Notes: generated from the sequence alone by a model not told the origin. Shown: positions 10,102-19,675, counted from the first letter of the stretch. The stretch: DNA of 64,000 nucleotides from Aeromicrobium piscarium (GCF_007421815.1 NZ_VLNT01000003.1:124001-188000); one strand, 5' to 3'. Numbers and translations: made by a program.

Positions 10102-12378
10102 TCAGCCCGCGTTGTAGTCGTAGTCGTAGGTGTAATCGTTGACGGTCGTGTCGATCGTGGTGTCCGTCGGCGCGTACGTGTTGCCCGAGCCCTGCTCGTA
10201 GTAGTCGCCGCCGTAGGAGCTGCCGCCACCGTCCTGGTAGAAGTCGCCACCGTAGGAGTTGACGGCACCCTGCTCGTAGTAGTCGCCGCCGTAGGAGCTG
10301 CCGCCACCGTCCTGGTAGAAGTCGCCACCGACCGAGTTGTCCTGAGACAGGTCCACGCCGACGTCGCCCACGTTGACCGAGTTGTCCTCGGAGAAGTCGG
10401 CATTGACATCACCGATCGTGGTCGACTCGTCGGTGGTCGTGGTGTTGCCGGAGTCGGTGATCGTGGCGTTGCCCGAGTCGGTGATCGTGGTGTTACCCGA
10501 GTCGGTGGTATTGCCCGAATCATTCACCGAGTTGTCCGACAGATCCACCGCGAGCGTTCCCACGCTGATCGAATTGTCGTTATTGAGTGAATCGGTGATG
10601 GCCACCGTGTTGCCCGAGTCGGTGGTGTTGCCGGAGTTGCGGCTGTCGGTGTTGCCAATGCCTCCGGCGTTCGAGCCGTTCTCCCAGTAGTCGCCGCCGA
10701 CCGAGTTGTCCTCGGACAGGTCCACCGACACGTCGCCGACGTTGATCGAGTTGTCATCCGTGGTGGTGTTGCCGGAGTCGGTGATGTTGCCCGAATCGTT
10801 GATCGAGTTGTCCGACAGATCGACGTCGCCGACGTTGATCGAGTTGTCGTCCGTGGTCGTGTTGCCGGAGTCGGTGATCGTGGTGTTCCCGGAGTCGTTC
10901 ACCGAGTTGTCCGACAGGTCCACCGACACGTCGCCGACGTTGATCGAGTTGTCGTCGACCGTCGTGTTGCCAATGCCTCCGGTATTCGAGCCGTTCTCCC
11001 AGTAGTCGCCGCCGACCGAGTTGTCCTCGACGGTGGTATTCCCGGAGTCGTTCACCGAGTTGTCCGACAGATCGACCGACACGTCGCCGACGTTGATCGA
11101 GTTGTCGTCTGTGGTCGTGTTCCCGGAGTCGGTGATCGTGGTGTTGCCCGAGTCGGTGGTGTTGCCCGAATCGTTGACCGAGTTGTCGGACAGATCGACG
11201 TCGCCGACGTTGATCGAGTTGTCGTTGCCGATGCCGCCGACATTCGAGCCGTCCTCCCAGTAGTCGCCGCCGACCGAGTTGTCCTCGACGGTGGTGTTCC
11301 CGGAGTCGGTGATCGTGGTGTTCCCGGAGTCGGTGACCGAGTTATCGGACAGATCGACGTCGCCGACGTTGATCGAGTTGTCGGAGTTATCGGAGTTGTC
11401 GTTGCCGATGCCGCCGACATTCGAGCCGTCCTCCCAGTAGTCGCCGCCGACCGAGTTGTCCTCGACGGTGGTGTTCCCGGAATCGGTGATGTTGCCCGAG
11501 TCGTTCACCGAGTTGTCGGAGTTGTCGGTGATCGTGGTGTTACCCGAGTCGGTGATGTTCCCGGAGTCGTTGATCGAGTTGTCGGAGTTGTCGTTGCCGA
11601 TGCCTCCGACATTCGAGCCGTCCTCCCAGTAGTCACCGCCCACCGAGTTGTCGGAGTTGTCCGAGTTGTCGGTGATCGTCGTATTGCCCGAGTCGTTCAC
11701 CGAATGATCGGAGTTGTCGTTACCGGAGTTCTCGGCCTGGTTCTGGTTCCCGCCGACGGTCGTCGAGTTGTCGTTACCGGAGTTCTCGGCCTGGTTCTGA
11801 TTGCCGCCGACGGTGGTCGAGTTGTCGTTACCGGTGTTCTCAGCGTTGTTCTGGTTCCCGCCGATCGTGTTGCCGGTGTTCTCCGCCTCGTTGTTGATCT
11901 GGTCCCCACCGAGGGTCAGCTTGCCGTCACCGTTCTGGATCATGTCGCGCCCGGCGGCCTGCGCGTCATCGGACGCCACGGTGTTGCCGTGGCCGACGAC
12001 CACCGGATCGTTGGGGGCGAACTCGCCTCCGACGGCGAGACCGCCGTCGCTGGCGAAGGCCTGGCGCACATCGCCCTCAGCCCAGATGTTCTGGCCGAAG
12101 TGCGTGCCACCGTAGCTGCCGATGGCGATGTTCTTGACCAGGTAGTTGATCATCTCGCCGGGTGTTCCGCCGCCACCACCGACGGCGGCGATGGCCACCG
12201 CGCCGGGAACCGAGTTGGCGATCAACGGTGTCAGCGCGTCGACATCCGCGCACGAGATATCGCCGAGCCCGGCCGCGGCCAGGGCACCTGACGAGTCTTC
12301 CGCGAACGCCTCGGCCTTGGACGAGTCGCCCAGCAGATCGAGAATAAAGCTCAGCAGATTACTGGCGGTCACTTCCAT
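10102..12378 (-). CDS. iniB: IniB-like protein with long Asn/Asp/Ser/Gly-rich repeats
   Basis: 758 residues. The N-terminal ~55 residues (SFILDLLGDSSKAEAFAEDS ... VDALTPLIANSVPG) align with the start of mycobacterial IniB, a small helical domain. From about residue 155 to 690 the chain is built from short repeats: GNTTITDS, DNSINVGDV, DLSDNSVND, and five copies of a SVGGDYWEDGSN-type block followed by GGIGN. The C-terminus alternates YGGDFYQDGG and YGGDYYEQG and ends in a Tyr/Asp tail. There is no signal peptide or membrane helix; I see one cysteine and few basic residues. M. tuberculosis IniB is Gly/Ala-rich instead, so only the N-domain and gene order are shared. Function is unknown. GAGGAG at 12384-12389 supports the start. 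Confidence 0.85.
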   Translation of the reverse strand: MEVTASNLLSFILDLLGDSSKAEAFAEDSSGALAAAGLGDISCADVDALTPLIANSVPGAVAIAAVGGGGGTPGEMINYLVKNIAIGSYGGTHFGQNIWAEGDVRQAFASDGGLAVGGEFAPNDPVVVGHGNTVASDDAQAAGRDMIQNGDGKLTLGGDQINNEAENTGNTIGGNQNNAENTGNDNSTTVGGNQNQAENSGNDNSTTVGGNQNQAENSGNDNSDHSVNDSGNTTITDNSDNSDNSVGGDYWEDGSNVGGIGNDNSDNSINDSGNITDSGNTTITDNSDNSVNDSGNITDSGNTTVEDNSVGGDYWEDGSNVGGIGNDNSDNSDNSINVGDVDLSDNSVTDSGNTTITDSGNTTVEDNSVGGDYWEDGSNVGGIGNDNSINVGDVDLSDNSVNDSGNTTDSGNTTITDSGNTTTDDNSINVGDVSVDLSDNSVNDSGNTTVEDNSVGGDYWENGSNTGGIGNTTVDDNSINVGDVSVDLSDNSVNDSGNTTITDSGNTTTDDNSINVGDVDLSDNSINDSGNITDSGNTTTDDNSINVGDVSVDLSEDNSVGGDYWENGSNAGGIGNTDSRNSGNTTDSGNTVAITDSLNNDNSISVGTLAVDLSDNSVNDSGNTTDSGNTTITDSGNATITDSGNTTTTDESTTIGDVNADFSEDNSVNVGDVGVDLSQDNSVGGDFYQDGGGSSYGGDYYEQGAVNSYGGDFYQDGGGSSYGGDYYEQGSGNTYAPTDTTIDTTVNDYTYDYDYNAG

Positions 12379-12697
12379 GAGAACTCCTCTGAATCACAAG
12401 CCCGCCGCGAAATCGACCGAGCCACTGTGACGCTATGTCGACGCGTCGATCCCGCCCAACGGGGACGACCCCCCTCTTTTCGACCGCGGGCCCTGCGCGC
12501 CGTCACCTGTTCAGCGGAGGTGGATTAGGGGATGGATGAGGGGATCGGGCCTCGACAACTGGGTGGTGAACCCCTATGGAGGACCCGATCGCTGGATTAG
12601 ACTCGCACTCGGACGGCCCTCGGGAGGGCCGATTCATGCTCGGATCACGGGGGTATCCGACGACCAGATCACCCCTAGCGACTCGGGAAGTGTCGAC
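12379..12697. promoter_or_regulatory. Divergent regulatory region between iniB and the Hsp70-like gene
   Basis: A 319-bp gene-free region. A perfect 12-bp palindrome (TCGACGCGTCGA, 12438-12449) lies about 60 bp before iniB, next to a possible minus-strand -10 (TAGCGT, plus-strand 12431-12436), and is a candidate operator. For the plus-strand operon, TAGACT at 12598-12603 is a likely -10; the transcript would open with a hairpin (CGGCCCTC 12614-12621, GAGGGCCG 12624-12631) and have a leader of about 90 nt before the ATG at 12698. The iniBAC promoter of mycobacteria is drug-inducible; control by one of the adjacent LuxR proteins is inference. Confidence 0.5.
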
Positions 12698-13870
12698 ATG
12701 ATCGGAATCGACGTAGGTGCCACGGATGTCACCCACAGCGACGGCAGCACGTTCCTCCACAGAGTCCCCGACACCCCCGCGGATCTTCTCGCCCGCGTCG
12801 CCGGGGACCTCCCCGATGTCCGTGTCGATGAGAACGGATGTTCGTTGCGGCCCGCCCGAGAGATCTACGCGACGATCGTCGCCCGGTCGATCCCGCCGCG
12901 TCATCGCGGATCGACCGTCGCACTGGCCACTCCGGCCTGGTGGAGTCCACGCGTGATGGACCAGGTCCGCTCGGCTCTACTGGCGCAGTCGCTCGAGGCG
13001 GTGCTGGTCAATGAGGCCGAGGCGGCTGTCGCCGAGCACCAGGCGGCGGGGCACCGTATGCCCGAGACGGTGGCCGTCGTCAGCGTCCGGGCGGCGTCCA
13101 GCAGCGTCGCGATCGTGGAGCATTGCCAGGAACGGCCCGCCGCGCGGGTGGCCCCCGCGTTCGTCCTCGACGAAGGCGGGGACCGGCTCGATGTCGCTGT
13201 CCTGCACCATCTGGTCGACGGTCTCACCGATCTGGGCGACATGATCGACGGTGAGGATGTGGCGACCATCGCCGCTGCCCGCGAGGCGTTGCGCCACTGT
13301 CGCGAGCTACGTGAAGCCCTCTCGGTGAGCACGGTGGAGTCGCTGCATCCGGAGCTGCCGGGAGCCGATCACCACCTCCGATTGGTGCGCAGTGAGCTCG
13401 AGGAACTCGCTGCCCCCTGGATGGCCTCGGTGACCCGTATGGTGGCCTCCGCCCTCGACCAGTACGGGCGGCCGGTCGACGCCCTCCTCCTCGTGGGAGG
13501 ACTCGCCGCCATGCCGATGGTCAGCCAATATCTCTCGGCCGAGCTGGCCGTCGAGGTACTGGTCGCGCAGGAGCCGCGGCTGGTCGTCGCGCGGGGTGCG
13601 CGACGGCTTCTCCCCGAGGAGGTTCCGGCAGGCCGGGGGAGGAGGGTCGGCTCCTGGTTCCGCGGCAGCTCGCGTCGCTCGAAGACGACGCGGGTCGACG
13701 GCCGCCGGCGTCGGGAGGAGACCCCGCAGATCGACGCACCGCCAGGAAGGGTCGCGCTGGCACTACCTCCCGGTTCGCTCGATGACGCGGCTCCCGAACG
13801 CCTGGTCGAGGAGTTCACACCGGTCTCCGGCCCCGCGCCTGCCCGCGGACATCGGCAGCTGACGTCATGA
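12698..13870 (+). CDS. Hsp70/actin-like ATPase, short form linked to ini operon
   Basis: 390 residues with an actin-fold ATPase: phosphate-1 motif near the N-terminus (MIGIDVGATD), a central ALATPAWWSP strand like the Hsp70 VPA segment, and the adenosine motif LLVGGLAAMPMVSQYL near residue 270. The Hsp70 substrate-binding domain is missing; instead the last ~110 residues are basic, Pro-rich and probably disordered. The ATG at 12698 is chosen because the DxG motif follows directly; the open frame upstream is leader. The gene lies divergent to iniB and its stop overlaps the LuxR gene start, so the pair works together. A truncated Hsp70 beside a regulator could be a sensor or chaperone of that regulator; this is inference only. 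Confidence 0.75.
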   Translation: MIGIDVGATDVTHSDGSTFLHRVPDTPADLLARVAGDLPDVRVDENGCSLRPAREIYATIVARSIPPRHRGSTVALATPAWWSPRVMDQVRSALLAQSLEAVLVNEAEAAVAEHQAAGHRMPETVAVVSVRAASSSVAIVEHCQERPAARVAPAFVLDEGGDRLDVAVLHHLVDGLTDLGDMIDGEDVATIAAAREALRHCRELREALSVSTVESLHPELPGADHHLRLVRSELEELAAPWMASVTRMVASALDQYGRPVDALLLVGGLAAMPMVSQYLSAELAVEVLVAQEPRLVVARGARRLLPEEVPAGRGRRVGSWFRGSSRRSKTTRVDGRRRREETPQIDAPPGRVALALPPGSLDDAAPERLVEEFTPVSGPAPARGHRQLTS

Positions 13871-15795
13871 GCGCCGGCGCCCTTCAAGAGCTCGAGGTCT
13901 CGATGCCCGACCTGCCCGACGACGCGACAACCGCGCGGCGCACGCTGCAGCTGCACGTCGCGCTCAGCTGTCCCGCGAACGCCGCCGAGCTCGCGCGCAG
14001 GGTCGGCCGTCCGGAACGCGCCGTCCGCGACGACCTCGACGCGATGATCGCCAACGGCACGATCCATGTGCAGGAGGGCGTCCTCCGCACGTCCGCGGCG
14101 GCGCGGCTGGTCGCCGAGGCACTTCCCGGCGAGGTCCGCGAGATCCACGATCTGGTGCTCGCCGATGTGGATGCCGCGAGTGCGCGTCCGGCGACGTTGA
14201 TCGCCCTGGCCGAGTCCGGGTGCCGGGACCCGAAGCTGCTCGGGCATCTGGTCCGCGTCGTCAACGAGCATCCCGATGGCGCTTCGGTCACCGCGATCCT
14301 GAACGCGGTGGCCCGATCGACCGGGCTTGAGGACGATGGGGTGCAGCTACTGCGTGCCACCGATGCGTCCATCCGGGGCCGGACGGAACTCGTGTTACGT
14401 CTCACCGAGGCTCTGGTCACCGCGGGTTCGGCTGCGACGCGCAAGCGAGCCGCCGTCTTGGCGGCCGGTGCCCATGTGCAGAGCGCGCGACTCGAGCGCG
14501 CTGGGGCACTTTACCGGCATGTCGGTGGGGACGAGCTCGGACAGGACGCCGCCTGGGCGGTGATGTCCGCGCTCGGGCGGGGCGATCTGGAGGCCGCCCG
14601 CGTGTGGCGCGCGGCGATGGGCGATGACGCACTGACGAGTCAGTCGTCCGGCCTGCTCGACTTCGCCGACGGACTCCTGCGCAGCGTCGAGGAACCGGGT
14701 TCGGTCTCCCTCGATCGACTGGCACGTTCGCTGTCGGCCTTGGGGCCTTTCGGCGCTGAGCTCGTGCTACCCGACACTCCGGCCGCCGTCGGCGCGCTCT
14801 TCGCGATCAGCCGCGGAGAGCCCGCCACGGCGGAAGTGCTGCTCGACCGCGCGCTGCGCGCGGGTCTCGGGGGTGAGGCGGGGCGTCGTCGCCATCTGCT
14901 GGTCTCCGCCTGGTCGCTCATGGTGCAAGGTCGGCTACACGCCGCAGATCAACGCGTCGAGTCGCTCGGTTCGCCCGAGGAGCTGGGGGACCGGGACCTG
15001 TTGTTCTACTGGGGGCTGCGCGCCGGCCTCGCTCGGCGCCGCAGCGATGCGCACGAGACGCGCGCCGCGTGGCGCGAGTTCCGCGATCGCACGCTGGGCG
15101 TCAGCCTGAGCCTGTACGACCTCCTCCCGCTGGGGGAGATGATGGTGGTGGCGGCGCGGTTGCACGATGCTGAGCGGGTGGCTCCGATGGTCGAGCAGGC
15201 ACTCTCGGTACTCGAGGGACTCGGACACCCGCCGTCGTGGGCCGCGCCACTGCACTGGTGCGGTGTGCAGGCGGCCTTCCAGAGTGAGGATCCGGCAGCG
15301 CTCATGCCCCACGCCAATGCGCTCGCCACAGCCGCCTCGCGCAGCTCCTATGCCGCGACGCTGGCGCGGGCCGGTCGCACCTGGCTGGATGTCCTACGTC
15401 GGGAGGCCGATCTCGCCGCGGTGGAGGTCAGCGTGCGCGAGCTCGCCGCCACCGGCCACGTCTGGGACGCGTCGCGGCTCGCGGGTCAGGCGGCGCTGCA
15501 GCATCCAGACCGCGAGGGGACCCTCGCGATGATGCAGCTGGCCCGCGAAGTCAGCAAGAGCCACCAGCAGACCCAGCCAGTGCCGCTGCGGTCCTCGACG
15601 CTCACTGCCCGGGAACTCGAGGTCGGTCGGCTGGTGCTCGACGGCCAGGGCTATCGAGCGATCGGCGAGCAGTTGTTCATCTCGCCGAAGACGGTCGAGC
15701 ACCATGTGGCGCGGATCCGCAACCGGCTCGGCGCCACCAGCCGCGGCGAGCTCCTGGAGATGCTGCACGACATCGTGACCGCGACGGATCAGTGA
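13867..15795 (+). CDS. LuxR-family transcriptional regulator with helical repeat core
   Basis: 642 residues coupled to the Hsp70-like gene (ATGA overlap). A winged-helix-like segment sits at about residues 22-75 (AELARRVGRPERAVRDDLDAM), followed by ~450 residues of helical, TPR-like repeats. The C-terminus is a LuxR/GerE helix-turn-helix (TARELEVGRLVLDG ... FISPKTVEHHVARIRNRLG). No Walker A motif is seen, so unlike its neighbour it lacks an ATPase module. The position next to iniB suggests a regulator of the ini operon. It faces the next LuxR gene tail-to-tail with 32 bases between them. Confidence 0.82.
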   Translation: MSAGALQELEVSMPDLPDDATTARRTLQLHVALSCPANAAELARRVGRPERAVRDDLDAMIANGTIHVQEGVLRTSAAARLVAEALPGEVREIHDLVLADVDAASARPATLIALAESGCRDPKLLGHLVRVVNEHPDGASVTAILNAVARSTGLEDDGVQLLRATDASIRGRTELVLRLTEALVTAGSAATRKRAAVLAAGAHVQSARLERAGALYRHVGGDELGQDAAWAVMSALGRGDLEAARVWRAAMGDDALTSQSSGLLDFADGLLRSVEEPGSVSLDRLARSLSALGPFGAELVLPDTPAAVGALFAISRGEPATAEVLLDRALRAGLGGEAGRRRHLLVSAWSLMVQGRLHAADQRVESLGSPEELGDRDLLFYWGLRAGLARRRSDAHETRAAWREFRDRTLGVSLSLYDLLPLGEMMVVAARLHDAERVAPMVEQALSVLEGLGHPPSWAAPLHWCGVQAAFQSEDPAALMPHANALATAASRSSYAATLARAGRTWLDVLRREADLAAVEVSVRELAATGHVWDASRLAGQAALQHPDREGTLAMMQLAREVSKSHQQTQPVPLRSSTLTARELEVGRLVLDGQGYRAIGEQLFISPKTVEHHVARIRNRLGATSRGELLEMLHDIVTATDQ

Positions 15796-15827
15796 GCCAG
15801 GGGAGGGGAGCGGCGCCGGACAGCGGG

Positions 15828-18626
15828 CTACTCCGGCGTCGCCCCGGCCTCTCGGAGCAGGCGCGCCACCTCGCCCCGTGACGACAAGCGGAGCTTGCGG
15901 AGCACATTGGAGACGTGCGAGCGCACCGTCGCCACCGACACGACCATCGACTCGGCGATCTGATTGTTCGAGCGTCCTTCGGCGAGCTGCTCGACGATCT
16001 GCCGTTCACGGTCCGTGAGGGTGGCGAGGAGACGCGCGGCGGGGCTCTGAGCAGCTGGCGACGCGGGGGAGAAGCGGGCACGGACGGCCGACAGATAGGC
16101 CTCGGCACCGAGGCGTTCGAGGATCTCGATGGCCTTCTCGGTCACCCGACGTGCCTCCTCGTGAGCGCCTTGCTCGTTCAGGAAGACGCCGAAATCGGCG
16201 AAGGTCAACGCCTGCGGGAGGGGGAGACCGTCGACCGCGACGGCGGACTCATAGTGGCGCCGCGCGGTCGACGCGTCACCGCGGGCCTCGGCGAGCCGCG
16301 CGCGCAACCAGTCGAGGCTGCCCCAGTACTCGAGCCAATGGACGTCCCGCCAAGCAGCCAGCTCTTCGATCAGGTCGGCCGCTTGATCCAGTCGTCCGAG
16401 ATCGATGAGGGCCAGAACACGGTAGGTGAGGTAGCCGCGGTGGGTATTGGACAGCCGGTCGACCGTCGGCCCCTGGCTCGCGCGCAGCACTCCTTCGGGG
16501 TCGCCCGCAGCACGGGCCGCCTCGCATTCGGCCATCACGGCGGTGTCCGCCGCGTAGCCCTCCCACATGATCTCGTGCTGGTGCCGGGCCAGCTCGAGAT
16601 GGCGCTCGATATCGCGGCCGCCGCGGATTGCCGCGATGATGGCGCGCAAGGCCGCGAAGGTCGGCCGTGTCTCGACATCGAGGGCATCGAAGGCGATCTC
16701 CTCGGAAAGATCGATGAGGGTGCCCGCCTCGGCGTAGTCGCCGCGCAGGACGAGACAATCGGCGAGGATGAGCCGGGCCGTGCCGGCCGCCCACGGCTCG
16801 CTGACGCGATCGAGGAGTTCCACACCCCGGCGGGCGAGACGTTCGCCGGCCGCGAAGCGGCCGAGGGCCAGTTCGGCGCCGCTCACGGCCACGAGGCTGT
16901 CGACCTTCAGCGGACCGTCGGGCATCTCCTCGATCCGTCGTTCCAGCTCGGGAAGCGCTTCGGCGACGGCCGGCAACTCGAACATCCGCTGGTCGTGCAC
17001 CGTGCGATAGCAGTCCAGCAGCACCAGATACTCCTGGGGCGCGACCATCCAGGCCAGACGTGCGTCACCGAGCTCGACGGCATCGGCGGGTGCCTTCTCG
17101 AAGAGGGTCCGCGCGTGGTCGATGAGCAACGGAACCATGGACGGGTCGTTCGTGCGCATCGTCATGATGACCACCAGGAAGGACAGGAAGGCCGAGACGG
17201 TGCGATCGTCCGGGTCGGAGCTCTCCAGCGCGAGCAACGCCATCACCTGCTCCTGGGGGAGCTCGCTCTCGACCCGGTGGGCGGCGAGCACGATGAGGAT
17301 GAAGTCGCGCAGCGTGGACGGGGGGAGCCGTTCGTATTCGTCGGCGAGGTCGAGGATCAGATAGCCGGTCTTGCCGCGGATATGTGCCACGGCGAGGCTG
17401 ATCAGCAGTTCCTGGCGCGTGGCGGTGTCGTCGGCGAGATCGAGCGCGGTCCGCAGGATGTCCGAGGCGTTGCCGAATCCACCGTGATCGAGGGCCTCCG
17501 ATACGTAGTAGTTGACCTGTTTGCCGAGCTCTTCTGACCACTGCTCCGCGCCTTTCAGAGCGTGGCGGACCGAACGATAGCCCGAGGTAATCGTGGCGAG
17601 GGCGCGGGAGATCGCGCGGACCCGGTCGGCGGCGATCGTGTCGCGGATGGCCTGCGCGACCAGAGCATGCCGAGGCACGATGGTGGCACCGAACCCGGAC
17701 TCGCTGAGCACGCCCGCTGCGCTGGGCTCGGACAGCTCGACCGGCTCGCCGAGCAGATCCGCCGCGGCATGGAGATCGGCGCGGGACATCTCGTGTCCGG
17801 CGAGGCAGACGATCTCGGTCGTCGCGCGCGCCGGCGCGCTCAGCTCACGGAAGCCGTGCAGCAGCGGATTCTCGTCGCTGGTCGCCCCGCGGATCGGCAG
17901 ATCCCAGATGAGGTGAAGGTGGGCCACCTCATCGGGTGTCAGCTGACGCAGGATCGCGTCCAGGCGCAGGAACGAGCCGCTGGTCGCCTTGAGCAGCCGC
18001 TCGCCGGTGCGCGCGGACACGCCCGTGCCCAGGCGGTCGGCGGCGAAGGCGCGGATCTCGTCGGTCGTGAGCGGGTCGATCTGGTGGACCAGGTCCTGCG
18101 GGCTGTGGGAGATGAGCTCGGCGAGCACCTGTCCGAAGGACCCCTGCTCGTAGGGAGTCCGGGCCCCGAAGCCGAGAAGGACATGGCGCCGATGGATGCG
18201 GGGGATGACGTACCGCAGGACCCGCTGTGATTCTGTGTCGATCCATTGAACATCGTCGATGAGCACCACGGCTCCGTCAGCGGCGTTCTCACGGAAGCGG
18301 CGGAGGCACTCGCGGGCGACGGGGATCGGCTGCGTCTCACGGTCGGGCTCGAAGTCCCAGCCGTCGAACAGGCCGCTGGCAGCGAAGCGCTCGATGAAGC
18401 TGTAAGGCTCGCCGCACTCGATCTCGTCGGCATTGGCGAAGTAGACCGGCCAGGAACTGGATTCCTGGCCGGCGATGCCGAGCTCGCGCAGGAGGAAGGT
18501 CTTTCCCATGCCTGCCATGCCTTCGACCAGCAGCGTGAGGCCGCCTTGGGCCACCGCCTTCTGCACGACATCGGCGGCGAACCGTCGCCGCTCGAAGGCA
18601 GGCGAATACGGCGAGTCCCGAAGCAT
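15828..18626 (-). CDS. Large ATP-binding LuxR (LAL/IniR-like) transcriptional regulator
   Basis: 932 residues. An AAA/STAND ATPase module has Walker A GMAGMGKT (residues 36-43) and Walker B VVLIDDVQW (120-128). Long TPR-like helical repeats follow, and the chain closes with a C-terminal LuxR helix-turn-helix (LTDRERQIVEQLAEGRS ... VSVATVRSHVSNVLRKL). In M. tuberculosis the large LuxR-type ATPase IniR (Rv0339c) lies near iniBAC and controls it; size, domain order and location make this protein the best IniR counterpart. Its ligand is unknown, possibly a cell-wall sugar as proposed for IniR. A -10 hexamer 6 bases before the ATG suggests a leaderless mRNA and supports this start. Confidence 0.83.
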   Translation of the reverse strand: MLRDSPYSPAFERRRFAADVVQKAVAQGGLTLLVEGMAGMGKTFLLRELGIAGQESSSWPVYFANADEIECGEPYSFIERFAASGLFDGWDFEPDRETQPIPVARECLRRFRENAADGAVVLIDDVQWIDTESQRVLRYVIPRIHRRHVLLGFGARTPYEQGSFGQVLAELISHSPQDLVHQIDPLTTDEIRAFAADRLGTGVSARTGERLLKATSGSFLRLDAILRQLTPDEVAHLHLIWDLPIRGATSDENPLLHGFRELSAPARATTEIVCLAGHEMSRADLHAAADLLGEPVELSEPSAAGVLSESGFGATIVPRHALVAQAIRDTIAADRVRAISRALATITSGYRSVRHALKGAEQWSEELGKQVNYYVSEALDHGGFGNASDILRTALDLADDTATRQELLISLAVAHIRGKTGYLILDLADEYERLPPSTLRDFILIVLAAHRVESELPQEQVMALLALESSDPDDRTVSAFLSFLVVIMTMRTNDPSMVPLLIDHARTLFEKAPADAVELGDARLAWMVAPQEYLVLLDCYRTVHDQRMFELPAVAEALPELERRIEEMPDGPLKVDSLVAVSGAELALGRFAAGERLARRGVELLDRVSEPWAAGTARLILADCLVLRGDYAEAGTLIDLSEEIAFDALDVETRPTFAALRAIIAAIRGGRDIERHLELARHQHEIMWEGYAADTAVMAECEAARAAGDPEGVLRASQGPTVDRLSNTHRGYLTYRVLALIDLGRLDQAADLIEELAAWRDVHWLEYWGSLDWLRARLAEARGDASTARRHYESAVAVDGLPLPQALTFADFGVFLNEQGAHEEARRVTEKAIEILERLGAEAYLSAVRARFSPASPAAQSPAARLLATLTDRERQIVEQLAEGRSNNQIAESMVVSVATVRSHVSNVLRKLRLSSRGEVARLLREAGATPE

Positions 18627-18632
18627 GGGCTC

Positions 18633-18638
18633 ATGTTA
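18633..18638 (-). promoter_or_regulatory. -10 element of the LAL regulator gene (leaderless)
   Basis: TAACAT on the minus strand ends 6 bases before the ATG at 18626, so transcription should begin at or next to the start codon. Confidence 0.5.
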
Positions 18639-18751
18639 ACCCCAGTCATAGGCCTGATTCGGCCTGTTTCAGGGGCCCGAGAGAACCATTTTTCCCTAGG
18701 CGCTGCGTGGTCCGGGCTCCACTCTAGATCGATCCGATAATGCACATTATG

Positions 18752-19291
18752 TCAACTTGTGTCCAGAGAAGCCTTCTCGGCACGACCCGGTGTCCCTCCG
18801 TCATCGTCCCAACGCTCCCCTTCGTCCTCCGCGGCAGGGTTCACCCTGGGCGCCGCCTGGAAGTCGATGAGTGCGGCCTGCGATGTGAGCGACTGAAGCC
18901 TGTTCGCCTCCCGAGTCTGGGCGTCGCGAGCCCGCCGGTCGCGCGCATCGTCCTCGTCGTGAATCTGCTGGACGGCGTCGTCGATCACACGCGTGAGGTG
19001 GTAGCCGAGCCCGGCGGCGAGCTCACGCAGAGTGGTCTCGGTGACCATGAGTCGCCGATCGGCGACCGCCAGCCGGATGTCCCGATAGCCGGCCGCACCG
19101 AGCTCCTCGCGGACGGCGTGCCCTTCGATCCGGCTCTTCTCCGCCCCGGTGACCCGGCGTGAGAGCACGATCGGCACGGTATAGCGGTCGGGCCCACCGG
19201 GGACACCGACATCAGGTGGCAGGCCACCGACGAGTACCTCGGTGAGTCTCAGCGGGCTCATCGCCGCGGACGCGGATGCGGATGCGGACAT
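18752..19291 (-). CDS. Hypothetical actinobacterial protein
   Basis: 179 residues, not recognised. A small alpha/beta-looking N-terminal part (RYTVPIVLSRRVTGAEKSR ... VADRRLMVTETTLRELAAGL) is followed by a highly charged helical stretch (residues ~110-145: DDARDRRARDAQTREANR) and an acidic, Gly/Asp-rich disordered tail. There is no signal peptide or membrane helix. The ATG at 19291 with a GGGGGA stretch just upstream is the likely start; the frame continues upstream but with Arg-rich shadow composition. It stands alone between the LAL regulator and the desaturase. Confidence 0.55.
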   Translation of the reverse strand: MSASASASAAMSPLRLTEVLVGGLPPDVGVPGGPDRYTVPIVLSRRVTGAEKSRIEGHAVREELGAAGYRDIRLAVADRRLMVTETTLRELAAGLGYHLTRVIDDAVQQIHDEDDARDRRARDAQTREANRLQSLTSQAALIDFQAAPRVNPAAEDEGERWDDDGGTPGRAEKASLDTS

Positions 19292-19675
19292 CGTGTCCCC
19301 CACTTCTGCCGTGTTCCTCCGCCGCCGAAAGCCACGGAGAGAAAGGCCTTCGCATAGACACCGGACGACACGTCGCCGGCGATGGATACCGCGGCTGTGC
19401 CCAAGCGTGTTGGGAGCCGGAACGGACACACGGCGATTCGTTCTCGTCGCGGCCGCATCGACGTGCTGGCCGTGGTACTAGACCCGCGGATCGTGTACTC
19501 GATCTACGCGACATGGTGTTCGAAGGAGATGTGGCCTGGTTGCCACCTACCTGCAGTCTAGCGCGCGTCACCCATTCCCTCGCGACCAGCAGTAGGTGGC
19601 TCCAGCGCGTAGGCTGGAGGCGCGCGTCGAACCTTTCAGAGTGTCAGGCAAAGGGCCCGCAGAAGGCGGCCTACC
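19292..19675. other. 384-bp intergenic region upstream of the desaturase
   Basis: No convincing gene is seen. It holds a short inverted repeat, GTGGC-6 nt-GCCAC at 19531-19546, that might be an operator. AGAAGG before the desaturase ATG is its ribosome site. No clear -35/-10 pair could be settled by eye. Confidence 0.4.

Noticed and set aside
10373-11263. Plus-strand frames in the iniB region rich in LPESVIVV/TELSDRS
   Set aside because: They are reverse-strand readings of the iniB repeats, periodic and without domain.
11700-11900. iniB DNA repeats considered as a minisatellite or CRISPR-like array
   Set aside because: Units are coding, in frame, and vary in length by codons; they are explained by protein repeats.
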